Source: Deltaproteobacteria bacterium
GTDB taxonomy: Bacteria > Myxococcota_A > Polyangia > Polyangiales > JADJMO01
Length of the DNA: 34,355 nucleotides
Assembly: GCA_016182965.1 (NCBI GenBank)
Contig: JACPFM010000199.1
Location: 1-34,355, forward strand
Reading direction: 5' to 3'
Made by a program: the position numbers and the translations under genes. The stretch's first letter is position 1. Every line of letters starts with the position of its first letter. Of the stretch, positions 19,372 to 26,357 are shown one piece after another. The notes under the pieces are model-generated. The model worked only from the letters and a program-made list of their open reading frames with translations. It had not been told where the DNA came from and searched no databases.

Positions 19372-19557
19372 TCAGGCTTCGGGCGCTTCGGGCTTCACCG
19401 AGCCGACCGCCTCGAGCGCGACGGGCCCGTGGATCTCGAGCACGCGGCGGGTCTTCGCTTCGTCGAGCTGTCCGCTGCGCAGCAGGCGGATCACCGCGCG
19501 CGGGACCGCGCGCTGCTGGGGCTGCGAGCTCGAGGGGAGATCGTCGTGGCGGCTCAT
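19372..19557 (-). CDS. small hypothetical protein
   Basis: A 61-residue protein from ATG 19557 (MSRHDDLPSSSQPQQ). The N-terminus is polar; the centre looks like a small two-helix domain (AVIRLLRSGQLDEAKTRRVLEIHG); the C-terminus is Pro/Glu-rich. An in-frame start six codons upstream is possible. No Shine-Dalgarno site is evident. It lies 68 bases after the PP2C-cNMP gene in the same direction and may be the tail of that transcript. Support is codon pattern and position only. Confidence 0.4.
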   Translation of the reverse strand: MSRHDDLPSSSQPQQRAVPRAVIRLLRSGQLDEAKTRRVLEIHGPVALEAVGSVKPEAPEA

Positions 19558-19625
19558 GGGCTCGGCGCGAACCAAAACACGTTCGACCGGAGGCTGTCAA
19601 CCGAGCCGCGTCGTCGCGCTGACGA

Positions 19626-20906
19626 TCAACGCGGAGGCAGGAACGGCGCGGGCACCGCGCTCGGTCGCGCCGACGCCTGCACCTCGAGGTCCACCAGTCC
19701 GGCGCTCGCGTGGCGGAGCCGCGCCGAGAGCGCCTGCACCAGCGTCCAGAGGATCTTCACCGCGAGCACCGGATCGAGCCGCATCAGCCCGCCCATCTCG
19801 GACTGGCCGATCGCCAACACGTCGGTGCGGGTCAGCGCGCGGACGCTCGCCGACCGCGGCGCGTCGTCGACGAGGGACATCTCGCCGAAATGTCCGCCCG
19901 AGACCAGCTCGGCGATCTGCACGCCGTCGCGCTCCACCCCGACCTGGCCGTCGACGATGATGAAGATCTCCTGACCGGGATCTCCCTGTCGGACGATCAC
20001 CGTGCCGGGCTCGTAGACGCGGCTCTGGGCGATCGAGAGCACGGCGACCTGCTCCTTGTAGGTGAGGTGGTGGAACAGCGGCAGGCTGCGCACGGCGTCG
20101 ACGCGGGAGGTCACCCGCCTCGGATCGACCTCCTGCGCGCCGGCGCTCGACGCGCATCCGATGAGGATGACGCTGATGTTGTCTTCGCCGCCGCCGGCGT
20201 TCGCGAAGTCGATGAGCTGCTTCACCCCCGCCGCGGACGCCTCGCGGACGCGGGCCGGCACGTCGGGATCGCGCAGATAGCGGTGCAGGCCGTCGCTGCT
20301 CATGAGGATGCGATCGCCCTCCGCCAGATCGAAGAGCAGCGTGTCGACCTGCACCGACTGATGCGTGCCGAGCGCGCGGGTGAGCACGCCGCGCAGCGTG
20401 CTCTCTTCGGCGTCTTTCGGCGTGATGATCCCCGCCTCGACCTGCTGCGCGACGATCGTGTGGTCCTTGGTCAGCCGATAGCTCTGCCCGGCGCGCAGGA
20501 GGTGTACGCGCCCGTCGCCCACGTGGCCGAGGATCGCGCGGTCGCCGACGCGCACGAGGACGTCGACGGTGGTGCCCATGCCGCGCTTGGACGCGTCCTG
20601 CTGGCCGACCTGGAAGATGCGCTGACACGCGCTCTGGATCGCGCGCTCGACGACGCCGATCGCGGCGACCCGGGTGCTCTCGTCGGGCGCGTCGCGGAAG
20701 CGATCGAGGGTGGCGGTGTTCGCGTGCAGGTACTCGCGCACGGCGGTGACGGCCAGCTGCGACGCGGCGGCGCCGTTGCCGTGGCCGCCCATCCCGTCGG
20801 CGACGACGTAGACGCCGCGTTCTTCGTCGACGGCGATCGTGTCCTCGTTGACCTTCCTCTTGCGGCCGAGATCGACGAGACCGTGGGCGGAGAGCACGAG
20901 CGGCAT
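19626..20906 (-). CDS. PP2C-type protein phosphatase fused to a cyclic-nucleotide-binding domain
   Basis: A 426-residue two-domain protein from ATG 20906 (MPLVLSAHGLVDLGRKRKVNED). Residues 1-245 are a PPM/PP2C Ser/Thr phosphatase: NED and ADGMGGHGNG bind metal, followed by GHVGDGRVHLLR, MSSDGLHRYL and GGEDNISVIL. Residues 275-395 are a cNMP-binding domain: LPLFHHLTYKEQVAVL, the beta-barrel GTVIVRQGDPGQEIFIIVDG, and the phosphate-binding cassette GGHFGEMSLVDDAPRSASV with the Arg that contacts the cyclic phosphate. This suggests a phosphatase gated by cAMP, cGMP or a related nucleotide, countering Ser/Thr kinases, which are abundant in myxobacteria. The GHVGDS motif has Gly instead of Ser. It starts 41 bases after the secreted protein gene, a probable operon. 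Confidence 0.9.
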   Translation of the reverse strand: MPLVLSAHGLVDLGRKRKVNEDTIAVDEERGVYVVADGMGGHGNGAAASQLAVTAVREYLHANTATLDRFRDAPDESTRVAAIGVVERAIQSACQRIFQVGQQDASKRGMGTTVDVLVRVGDRAILGHVGDGRVHLLRAGQSYRLTKDHTIVAQQVEAGIITPKDAEESTLRGVLTRALGTHQSVQVDTLLFDLAEGDRILMSSDGLHRYLRDPDVPARVREASAAGVKQLIDFANAGGGEDNISVILIGCASSAGAQEVDPRRVTSRVDAVRSLPLFHHLTYKEQVAVLSIAQSRVYEPGTVIVRQGDPGQEIFIIVDGQVGVERDGVQIAELVSGGHFGEMSLVDDAPRSASVRALTRTDVLAIGQSEMGGLMRLDPVLAVKILWTLVQALSARLRHASAGLVDLEVQASARPSAVPAPFLPPR

Positions 20907-20947
20907 GCGCCGAGCCTCGACCGGACCGACGGGCCCGGCAAGCGCGA

Positions 20948-21514
20948 TCAGAGCGAGAGCGTCAGCGAAAGCCGCGCGAACGGGCCGCGTAGCGCTTCGG
21001 CGCCCCAGGCGAACCCCACCTCGGGCGTCAGCCAGAGGCGCGGCCACGCCTCCGTCGGATCGTCGTCCATCGCCGCGAACCACCACGACGCGCCGACGCT
21101 CGCCTGCAGCGCGAACACGGCACCTTCGTGCGGCCAGGCGACCCCGGGGCACGCGCGCACGAACCCGTAGCCGTCGCGGCCGCCCGGGTGCCAGCGCACC
21201 TCGACCGAAGCCGACACGCGGTGGACGAGGGCGCGTCGATCGTCGCCGGTGCCGCCGCCCCAACGCAGGCCGGGCGCGAAGGTCAGCGCGCGCACGATCG
21301 CAGCGGTGTGCGACACGCCCACGGCGACGTCGGCCGACGCGCGCTTCGCGTCGAGCAGCCACGCGCCGCCGCCGCCGACGTCGACGGCCGTGAAGCGCAC
21401 GCGACGATCGGATCGCTTGGGAACGAACGTGGGTGGATCGAGCAGCTGCGCGGGCGCGGTGGAGGACACCAGCACCAGCAGCGCCAACAGGACGGCGTGC
21501 CACGGGAGCCGCAC
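20948..21514 (-). CDS. secreted beta-rich protein of unknown function
   Basis: A 188-residue protein from GTG 21514, with a Sec signal peptide (HAVLLALLVLVSSTAPAQ). The mature part has alternating hydrophobic strands (RVRFTAVDVGGGGAWLL, SADVAVGVSHTAAIV, SASVEVRWHPG) and ends in the aromatic/hydrophobic FARLSLTLSL. This pattern fits a small outer-membrane beta-barrel, but no family is recognised. It is first in the leftward group, upstream of the PP2C-cNMP phosphatase gene, and the 13-bp tandem array starts 21 bases upstream of its start codon. Confidence 0.6.
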   Translation of the reverse strand: MRLPWHAVLLALLVLVSSTAPAQLLDPPTFVPKRSDRRVRFTAVDVGGGGAWLLDAKRASADVAVGVSHTAAIVRALTFAPGLRWGGGTGDDRRALVHRVSASVEVRWHPGGRDGYGFVRACPGVAWPHEGAVFALQASVGASWWFAAMDDDPTEAWPRLWLTPEVGFAWGAEALRGPFARLSLTLSL

Positions 21515-21534
21515 GTCCAGCAGCCTACCCTGGC

Positions 21535-21625
21535 GCTCAGGTGGGACGCTCAGGTGGGGCGCTCAGGTGGGGCGCTGAGGTGGGGCGCTGAGGTGGGGCG
21601 CTGAGGTGGGGCGCTCAGGTGGGTG
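21535..21625. repeat. seven tandem 13-bp repeats (GCTSAGGTGGGGC)
   Basis: Seven adjacent 13-base units fill 91 bases with no spacers. Position 4 alternates as C,C,C,G,G,G,C; the first unit ends in AC and the last in TG. The array lies just upstream of the leftward secreted-protein gene, so copy number could alter promoter spacing or leader structure. Confidence 0.92.
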
Positions 21626-21936
21626 CCGATGGCCAACGGCCGCGTGTTCGCGGCCACACTGACGCGGCGATCACGGGCGAAGCCCGGGTTACGCCCGCGG
21701 TGCGAGCGGTACGCGCCGGCCCTTTCAGGCGAGGTTTCGCGTGGTTGCGACGGCGCGTGAAAGATCGGGACGTCCCGCGCGTTAGCAACGTGACGGCAGG
21801 GCGTTGGATCCATCGGCGTCGCCGCGCGTATTGAAGCTCGAAGCGCTACGACCGTCGAACGGAACGACCCTTGCAGTTGTCCTTGTCACGAAAGCCGCCG
21901 TTCGCGGCGGATCGCAGTTCTCCCCGGAGTTTTCCC
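21626..21936. other. intergenic region between divergent genes, 311 bases
   Basis: There is no supported gene. It contains a perfect hairpin GGCCGCG/CGCGGCC (21638-21644 and 21649-21655) and further CGGGC/GCCCG self-complementary sequence around 21675-21700. It ends in a CCGGAG ribosome site for the rightward gene. Promoters for both directions should lie here or within the 13-bp array. Confidence 0.35.
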
Positions 21937-22278
21937 ATGTCGCTCGCCCATGCTCGCGCTCTGTCCGATGCCCCGACGTCCGGGTTCTTCGCCCGCGTCA
22001 CCGAGGTCGAGCGTGGCCCCTCCGCCGCGCTCGAGATCGCGGAGCGGGTGCGCCTCGGCGGCCGGATGATCGACCCGGGTCTCTATCGCGTGCGCGTCGA
22101 CGAGGCGCGCGAGCGGGTCGTCCTCGAGAACGACGATCGCACCTACGCGCTCACCGCGTTCTTCCGCCGCGCCCGCGGGCCCGCGTCGTTCGCGATGAAC
22201 ACCTGGCTCGAGCACGGCGACGCCGGACGCACCTATATCGTCGTGCGCCTCGCGCGCGGGCTCGAGTGGTTCGCCTGA
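21937..22278 (+). CDS. hypothetical protein
   Basis: A 113-residue protein. ATG 21937 is chosen over an upstream in-frame start because GGAG sits about 8 bases before it and the upstream residues are Arg/Pro-rich noise. The protein looks beta-rich and soluble (RMIDPGLYRVRVDEARERVVLENDDRTYALTAFFRR, described here by its ends), with no signal peptide, membrane helix or recognised catalytic motif. It is convergent with the HD-domain gene, 10 bases between stops. Family unknown. Confidence 0.55.
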   Translation: MSLAHARALSDAPTSGFFARVTEVERGPSAALEIAERVRLGGRMIDPGLYRVRVDEARERVVLENDDRTYALTAFFRRARGPASFAMNTWLEHGDAGRTYIVVRLARGLEWFA

Positions 22279-22288
22279 TCTCGCCGGA

Positions 22289-22834
22289 TCACGAGCGGAA
22301 CAGCAGCCCGGTACACGCGGAGACGCTCCCGAACGAACCGATCAGCGCGCGCGGGAACAGCAGACCGAACCCCTCGCGGGGCCAGGCGGCGGCGATCGCG
22401 CGCGCGTCGGCGCGCCCCGTCCATCGACGCAGCCCGGTGACGTCCATCCACGCGCCGACCTGCAGCAGCCCGACCTCCGGTCCGCGCGAGAAGCGCGGCA
22501 GCAGCTGCATGTGGAGCTCGATCGCGTCGGTGAGCGCGGCGATGCGCGCGCGCTCGACGCCCTGATCGGCGAGGTGCAGCCGCAGCGCCCGGCTGGACGC
22601 CTCGGTGAAGGGCCGCGAGCGATCGGCGAACCGCGCGACGAGCCCGACGTCGTGGAACAGCGCGGCGAGCGCGAGCCCCTCCTCGTCGAACGCGAAGCGC
22701 TTCTTCTGCGCCCACGCGCGGCCGAGCAGGAAGGTGCGGATGCTGTGATGCAGCAGCGCTCTGGGCGCCGCCTGCTCCACGAGCGCGCGCGCCGAGGTCA
22801 CCAGTCGGGTGTCGGGGAGGGCGAGGTCGGTCAC
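22289..22834 (-). CDS. HD-domain protein (putative phosphohydrolase)
   Basis: A 181-residue protein with an HD-superfamily core: LLHHSIRTFLLGR (first His), ALAALFHDVGL (the His-Asp pair), and downstream helices ending in HMQLLPRF. HD proteins hydrolyse phosphoester or nucleotide substrates with a bound metal; the substrate cannot be told here. Eukaryotic-like cyanamide hydratase-type HD proteins have similar HSxRxF spacing and are an alternative. The GTG start at 22834 overlaps the TetR stop (GTGA), so it is translated with the regulator and is probably under its control. Confidence 0.75.
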   Translation of the reverse strand: MTDLALPDTRLVTSARALVEQAAPRALLHHSIRTFLLGRAWAQKKRFAFDEEGLALAALFHDVGLVARFADRSRPFTEASSRALRLHLADQGVERARIAALTDAIELHMQLLPRFSRGPEVGLLQVGAWMDVTGLRRWTGRADARAIAAAWPREGFGLLFPRALIGSFGSVSACTGLLFRS

Positions 22835-23454
22835 GCGGACTCCTTCGGCAATGCCCAGCGATCGACGAGGCCGTGCATGACCGCGTTGCCGGCGTCGAAC
22901 AGCTCGAAGGCGCGGGCGACCTTCGCCTGCATCATGGTGCCGGTGAGGTACGCGACGAACGCGACCGCGAGCCCGTCGGCCGGCGCCTCGGCCCGGAAGG
23001 CGCCGCGTGACTGCCCCTGCTCGACGATGCCCCGCACCACGGCGCGGAAGTCGCCGAAGCGCTCGGCGATGGTGGCGGCGAACTCCTCGTGCTGGTCGTC
23101 CATCTCCGTGGCGAGGTTGACGAAGATGCAGCCGCCATCGAAGGCGCGCCCGATGGCGTACATGCGGTAGGCCTCGAGCAGGGCGTGGAGCTGGTCGCGC
23201 GGATCGGCGAAGCGATGCACGTGCGCGAGGACCCGATCGAAGAAGACCTGCGTCGCGTGGTCGATCACGGCGCGACCGAGGTCCTCCTTCGACGTGAAGT
23301 GCGCATAGAAGCCGCCCTTGGTGAGCCTGGTCGCGGCGAGCACGTCGTCGACGGTCGTGTGGAAGTACCCCTTCCGCGAGACCAGCTGCGTCGCCGCGCG
23401 GACGATGCGTTCGCGGGTCGCGCGGGCCTTCTCGGTGCGGGGCTCGGTCGCCAT
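22831..23454 (-). CDS. TetR/AcrR-family transcriptional regulator
   Basis: A 207-residue one-component repressor from ATG 23454 (MATEPRTEKARATRERIVRAA). The N-terminal helix-turn-helix reads TTVDDVLAATRLTKGGFYAHFTSKEDL, matching the TetR signature in the usual place (residues ~15-60). The C-terminal helical domain should bind a ligand and form the dimer. It resembles AcrR/NemR-type regulators with a TetR_C core (GCIFVNLATEMDD). Two palindromes lie between its start and the upstream gene, suggesting autoregulation. The overlapping HD-domain gene is the likely target. An in-frame start 14 codons upstream would run into the palindrome, so I rejected it. Confidence 0.9.
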   Translation of the reverse strand: MATEPRTEKARATRERIVRAATQLVSRKGYFHTTVDDVLAATRLTKGGFYAHFTSKEDLGRAVIDHATQVFFDRVLAHVHRFADPRDQLHALLEAYRMYAIGRAFDGGCIFVNLATEMDDQHEEFAATIAERFGDFRAVVRGIVEQGQSRGAFRAEAPADGLAVAFVAYLTGTMMQAKVARAFELFDAGNAVMHGLVDRWALPKESA

Positions 23455-23468
23455 GGATCGCGACAATA

Positions 23469-23484
23469 CAGACCAGGTGGTCTG
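23469..23484. promoter_or_regulatory. candidate TetR operator 1
   Basis: The perfect palindrome CAGACCA-GG-TGGTCTG sits 14 bases upstream of the regulator's ATG. Its size and symmetry suit a TetR dimer, and its position would block transcription or initiation of the regulator-HD transcript. Confidence 0.6.
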
Positions 23485-23501
23485 CTGGCGAGCCAAAATG
23501 A

Positions 23502-23515
23502 ACCGACCGGTCGGT
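23502..23515. promoter_or_regulatory. candidate TetR operator 2
   Basis: The perfect 14-base palindrome ACCGACCGGTCGGT is centred 32 bases from operator 1. ACCGACCGGTCGGT-like sites are typical of AcrR/NemR-like TetR proteins. It shares the GACC/GGTC half-site core with operator 1. Confidence 0.6.
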
Positions 23516-23533
23516 CGCGATGGTCGCTCGACT

Positions 23534-24562
23534 TCACTTCCCGCGCGGGTGATCGCGGAAGAACTTCATGACGATCTCGCCCCAGACGAAGGCGCTGTCG
23601 CCGGTGCACGCGAAGCCCAGGTACTGACCGGGCTCGGTCGCGGTGAGATCGTTGCTGCCCGGGAAGCAGTGGCCGCGGAGGAGCACCGAGCTCGCCTCGT
23701 ACTCGAACTGGATGAACTCGAAGACCGTTCCGGCTGGGCTCTTGCGCCGGGTCCACCGGTGCTTCGCGTCCGCGGAGACGACGGACTCCGGACCGAGCTT
23801 CCAGGCGGCGACCGCGGCGTCCCTCTGCGCCGCGCCGTACGAGTACGCGATGACGGCGTCGCGGGTGCCGTGCATGTAGAGCACCGGCAGCTCGCGCGAG
23901 GGCACGTCGAGTCCGACGAAGGTGCAGCCCGTCCCGGCGGCGGCCGCGACCGAGGCGAAGAGCTCGGCCTGCCGGCACAGGAAGCGGGAGGTCATCATCC
24001 CGCCCTGCGAGAACCCGGTCATGTGCACGCGATCGCGATCGACGTCGTACGCCTCGATCGCGCTCTTCAGGAACGCGAGCACCTTCGTGTCGTCGACGGC
24101 CGGCGTCCACGACGAGCTCGGGGGCGCCGGGATCGCGTTGGGCTGCACGACGACGTAGCCGTACTTGCTCCCGAGCGCGCGCATCTCGGTGTTCTTGTCC
24201 TCGATCCGCGCGCTCATGGTCATGCCGTGCACGTCGAGCACGAGACCGCACGCGCCGCCCCCGGCGAGGCACGCGGCGGGGACGGTCACCTCGAACTGCA
24301 GGCCGTCGCACGAGAAGACCTTCGTGCCGGCGACGATCTCGGTGATGCAGCCCTTGGGACCGGTCGAGATGGTCTCCGGGCCTGCGTCGCCGGGGCCGGA
24401 GTCGGCGACCGGGCCGCCGTCGGCGCGCGCGTCGTCGGACGGGCTCGCATCGGACGGGCCTGCGTCGAACGTACCCGTATCGGCGGGCACGGCGGGCGCG
24501 GCGGCGGTCGCCCCGTCGCCGCACCCCGCGATCAGCACGCACGCCGACAGCCAACGCGACAT
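23534..24562 (-). CDS. polyhydroxybutyrate depolymerase-like esterase lipoprotein
   Basis: A 342-residue alpha/beta hydrolase of the LpqC/PHB depolymerase type. ATG 24562 follows GGAGGT. The signal ends in lipobox LIAGC; then an Asp/Ala/Gly/Pro-rich linker of ~45 residues precedes the catalytic domain. The nucleophile elbow is GFSQGGMM (Ser), the acid is in YMHGTRDAVI (Asp), and the likely His is in LLRGHCFPGSND. The oxyanion region shows LVLDVHGMTM. Several Cys suggest disulfides, fitting a periplasmic or surface location. Family members cleave short-chain esters, PHB or feruloyl-polysaccharide esters; the substrate cannot be told. The downstream TetR operon begins 79 bases past its stop. 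Confidence 0.82.
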   Translation of the reverse strand: MSRWLSACVLIAGCGDGATAAAPAVPADTGTFDAGPSDASPSDDARADGGPVADSGPGDAGPETISTGPKGCITEIVAGTKVFSCDGLQFEVTVPAACLAGGGACGLVLDVHGMTMSARIEDKNTEMRALGSKYGYVVVQPNAIPAPPSSSWTPAVDDTKVLAFLKSAIEAYDVDRDRVHMTGFSQGGMMTSRFLCRQAELFASVAAAAGTGCTFVGLDVPSRELPVLYMHGTRDAVIAYSYGAAQRDAAVAAWKLGPESVVSADAKHRWTRRKSPAGTVFEFIQFEYEASSVLLRGHCFPGSNDLTATEPGQYLGFACTGDSAFVWGEIVMKFFRDHPRGK

Positions 24563-24662
24563 CTCACGACCTCCGGACGGACCGCTCCGCGCCGACGACC
24601 GTACCGCGTGGCCGCGCCGACGGCACGTCGGAGGACCGACGCGCGGTCGTCTTGGCGATCGT

Positions 24663-25667
24663 CTACTTGGCGGAGGGCTTCGGCGGCGCGGCCGGGGGCG
24701 CGCCGCTCGCAGCGGGCTTGGCCGAGGCGGCCGGCGCCGCGGAGCCCGACGGCGCGCCCGACGCGGACGGCGGCGGCGCCTTCTTCTCGATCTTCATGAG
24801 CTCGACGTCGAACACGAGCATGCCGGCCGGCGCGCCCGGCTGCCCTTTGTAGGCGAGGTCCTGCGGGATCCAGAGGCGGCGCTTCTCGCCCTCGACCATC
24901 AGCCCGACGCCCTCGGTCCACCCGGGGATGACCATGTCGAGCTGGAACTTCGCCGCTTCGCCGCGCTCGACGCTCGAGTCGAACATCTTCCCGTCGGTGG
25001 TCCAGCCCGTGTAGTGCACCTCGACCTCGTCGGTCGCCTTCGGGTGGTCCTTGCCCTTGCCGGGCGTGAGCACCTTCGACGCGAGGCCGGACTTCTCCTT
25101 CTTCGCGTCGGCGGGCGGCGCGGCGACGTCGGCCGGCGCGGGGATCGGCTTCTTCATGTCGATCAGCTCGACGTCGAAGACGAGCATGCCGGCAGGACGA
25201 CCCGGCTTGCCCTGGTAGGCGAGCGCCTGGGGGATCCACAGGCGGCGCTTCTCGCCGATGACCATCAGCTGCAGGCCCTCGGTCCAGCCGGCGATGACGC
25301 CGTTGAGCGGGATGGTCATGGGCTGGCCGCGCTGCACGCTCGAATCGAACATCTTCCCGTCGGTCGTCCAGCCCGTGTAGTGCACCTTCACCTTCGAGTC
25401 GGCCGTGGGGTGCTCGGTGCCGGTGCCCGGCTGCAGCACCTTGCTCGCGAGGCCGCTCGCGGTCTTGGTCGCGTCGGCGGGCGGCGCGGCGACGTCGGGC
25501 GGCGCGGGGATCTGCGGCCGCTCGGGCGTGGGCGCCGGCTGCGCCATCGTGGGCGAGGTCGTCGAGGGCTTCATCGGATCGGCCGGCTTGGAGAGATCGG
25601 GCGGACCCTTCTCACAGCCGAGCGCGACGACGAACAGGAGCGGAGCGATCGAATGGGCGAGCTTCAC
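24663..25667 (-). CDS. lipoprotein with two tandem FKBP-type peptidyl-prolyl isomerase domains
   Basis: About 334 residues from GTG 25667 (a TTG four codons upstream is an alternative). The signal ends at lipobox VALGC. A Pro-rich linker leads to two FKBP domains (about residues 75-165 and 180-275). Both contain VHYTGWTTDGKMFDSS, a P(G)xxxGWTEGxxLMVxGEKRRLWIP core, and close with PAGMLVFDVEL. The IPAPPDVAAPPADA-like linker is also duplicated, so the gene arose by internal duplication. The C-terminus is Ala/Pro/Ser-rich. FKBPs speed Xaa-Pro isomerisation; here this probably helps fold envelope proteins. It is divergent from the thioredoxin-like selenoprotein candidate with 81 bases between, another envelope-folding-type protein. 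Confidence 0.88.
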   Translation of the reverse strand: MKLAHSIAPLLFVVALGCEKGPPDLSKPADPMKPSTTSPTMAQPAPTPERPQIPAPPDVAAPPADATKTASGLASKVLQPGTGTEHPTADSKVKVHYTGWTTDGKMFDSSVQRGQPMTIPLNGVIAGWTEGLQLMVIGEKRRLWIPQALAYQGKPGRPAGMLVFDVELIDMKKPIPAPADVAAPPADAKKEKSGLASKVLTPGKGKDHPKATDEVEVHYTGWTTDGKMFDSSVERGEAAKFQLDMVIPGWTEGVGLMVEGEKRRLWIPQDLAYKGQPGAPAGMLVFDVELMKIEKKAPPPSASGAPSGSAAPAASAKPAASGAPPAAPPKPSAK

Positions 25668-25748
25668 GCCGCGAAGCAACCACGCCGCTGCGGCGGCAAC
25701 AAGAGGCGGCTTGGCGGGCTCGCGCGAGGTGGGCTACCACTTCCACGC

Positions 25749-26354
25749 ATGCATCGGATGCATCGGGCTTCGCCGCTCGCGCTCCTCGCGCTCGTGCTCG
25801 TCGCGGCGACGGCCGGCGCATGCGGCTCCGACGCCGCGTCGCCGAGCGGAGGTGGCGAGGTCGCCTGCGGGTTCGCGGTCGGCGACGTGATCTGCGACGC
25901 GAGGCTCGAGGGCCACCTGCGCAACGCGTCGACCGGGCTCGCGACCGAGCAGCCCTACGCGCCGTTCGCCCTAGCCGACGTGCTCGCGATGGGCCCGCAG
26001 CGGTACGTGTTCATCCACACCACCAGCTTCTGGTGACCCGTCTGCAAGGCGGCCGCCCGTGAGGTGGTCTCGAGGCTCCCGAGCTACGGAGGCAAGGCGG
26101 TCTTCCTCACGGTGCTCATCGAGGGCTCGTCGCCGTCGACCCGGGTCACCGCGGGTCAGGTCGAGACGTGGGTCGAGAGCATCGGCGTGCCGTACTCGAT
26201 CGGGCGCGATCCCGACGACGCGCCGCCGTTCCTCTCGCGCGAGACGTTCGGTCCGAAGGAGACGGCGTACATCGTCGACCGCGCGACCCGGAAGATCGTC
26301 GCCAAGGGATCGAACGAGCTCGCGCTGCTGCCGAAGCTCGACGAGCTCCCGTGA
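25749..26354 (+). CDS. thioredoxin-like lipoprotein, probable selenoprotein (in-frame TGA = Sec96)
   Basis: A 201-residue reading frame if the TGA at 26034-26036 is read as selenocysteine. Residues 1-25 are a lipoprotein-type signal ending in AGAC. The domain then enters a thioredoxin fold: YVFIHTTSFW-U-PVCK gives a UxxC redox motif in place of CxxC (U96, C99), followed by a normal helix (AAAREVVSRL), strand (AVFLTVLIEG), helix (VETWVESIG), cis-Pro-like region and final strand (TAYIVDRATRKIVA). The frame after the TGA stays open with good codon use to a TGA at 26352, 3 bases from the convergent gene's stop. A SECIS-like hairpin lies just downstream of the TGA. The alternative is a nonsense mutation of TGC. 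The partner and oxidoreductase substrate are unknown. Confidence 0.75.
26051..26069 (+). promoter_or_regulatory. candidate bacterial SECIS hairpin
   Basis: GGCCGCC (26051-26057) pairs with GGTGGTC (26063-26069) through five Watson-Crick and two G-U pairs, leaving the loop CGTGA. The loop starts 22 bases after the TGA and has G as its second base, matching the bacterial SECIS rule (apical loop 16-37 bases downstream, G in the first two loop positions). It lies inside the coding region, as bacterial SECIS elements do. Confidence 0.55.
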
Positions 26355-26357
26355 CGG

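Noticed and set aside
18926..19600. 224-residue minus-strand frame across the intergenic region
   Set aside because: Composition is Arg/Pro/Ser noise with no domain; only the small 61-residue frame inside it looks protein-like.
21535..21625. CRISPR-like array
   Set aside because: 13-base units are directly adjacent with no spacers, and no cas genes are present.
26064..26354. Separate short gene starting at GTG 26064
   Set aside because: It lacks a ribosome site and begins inside a thioredoxin helix; it is better read as the part of the selenoprotein after the TGA.
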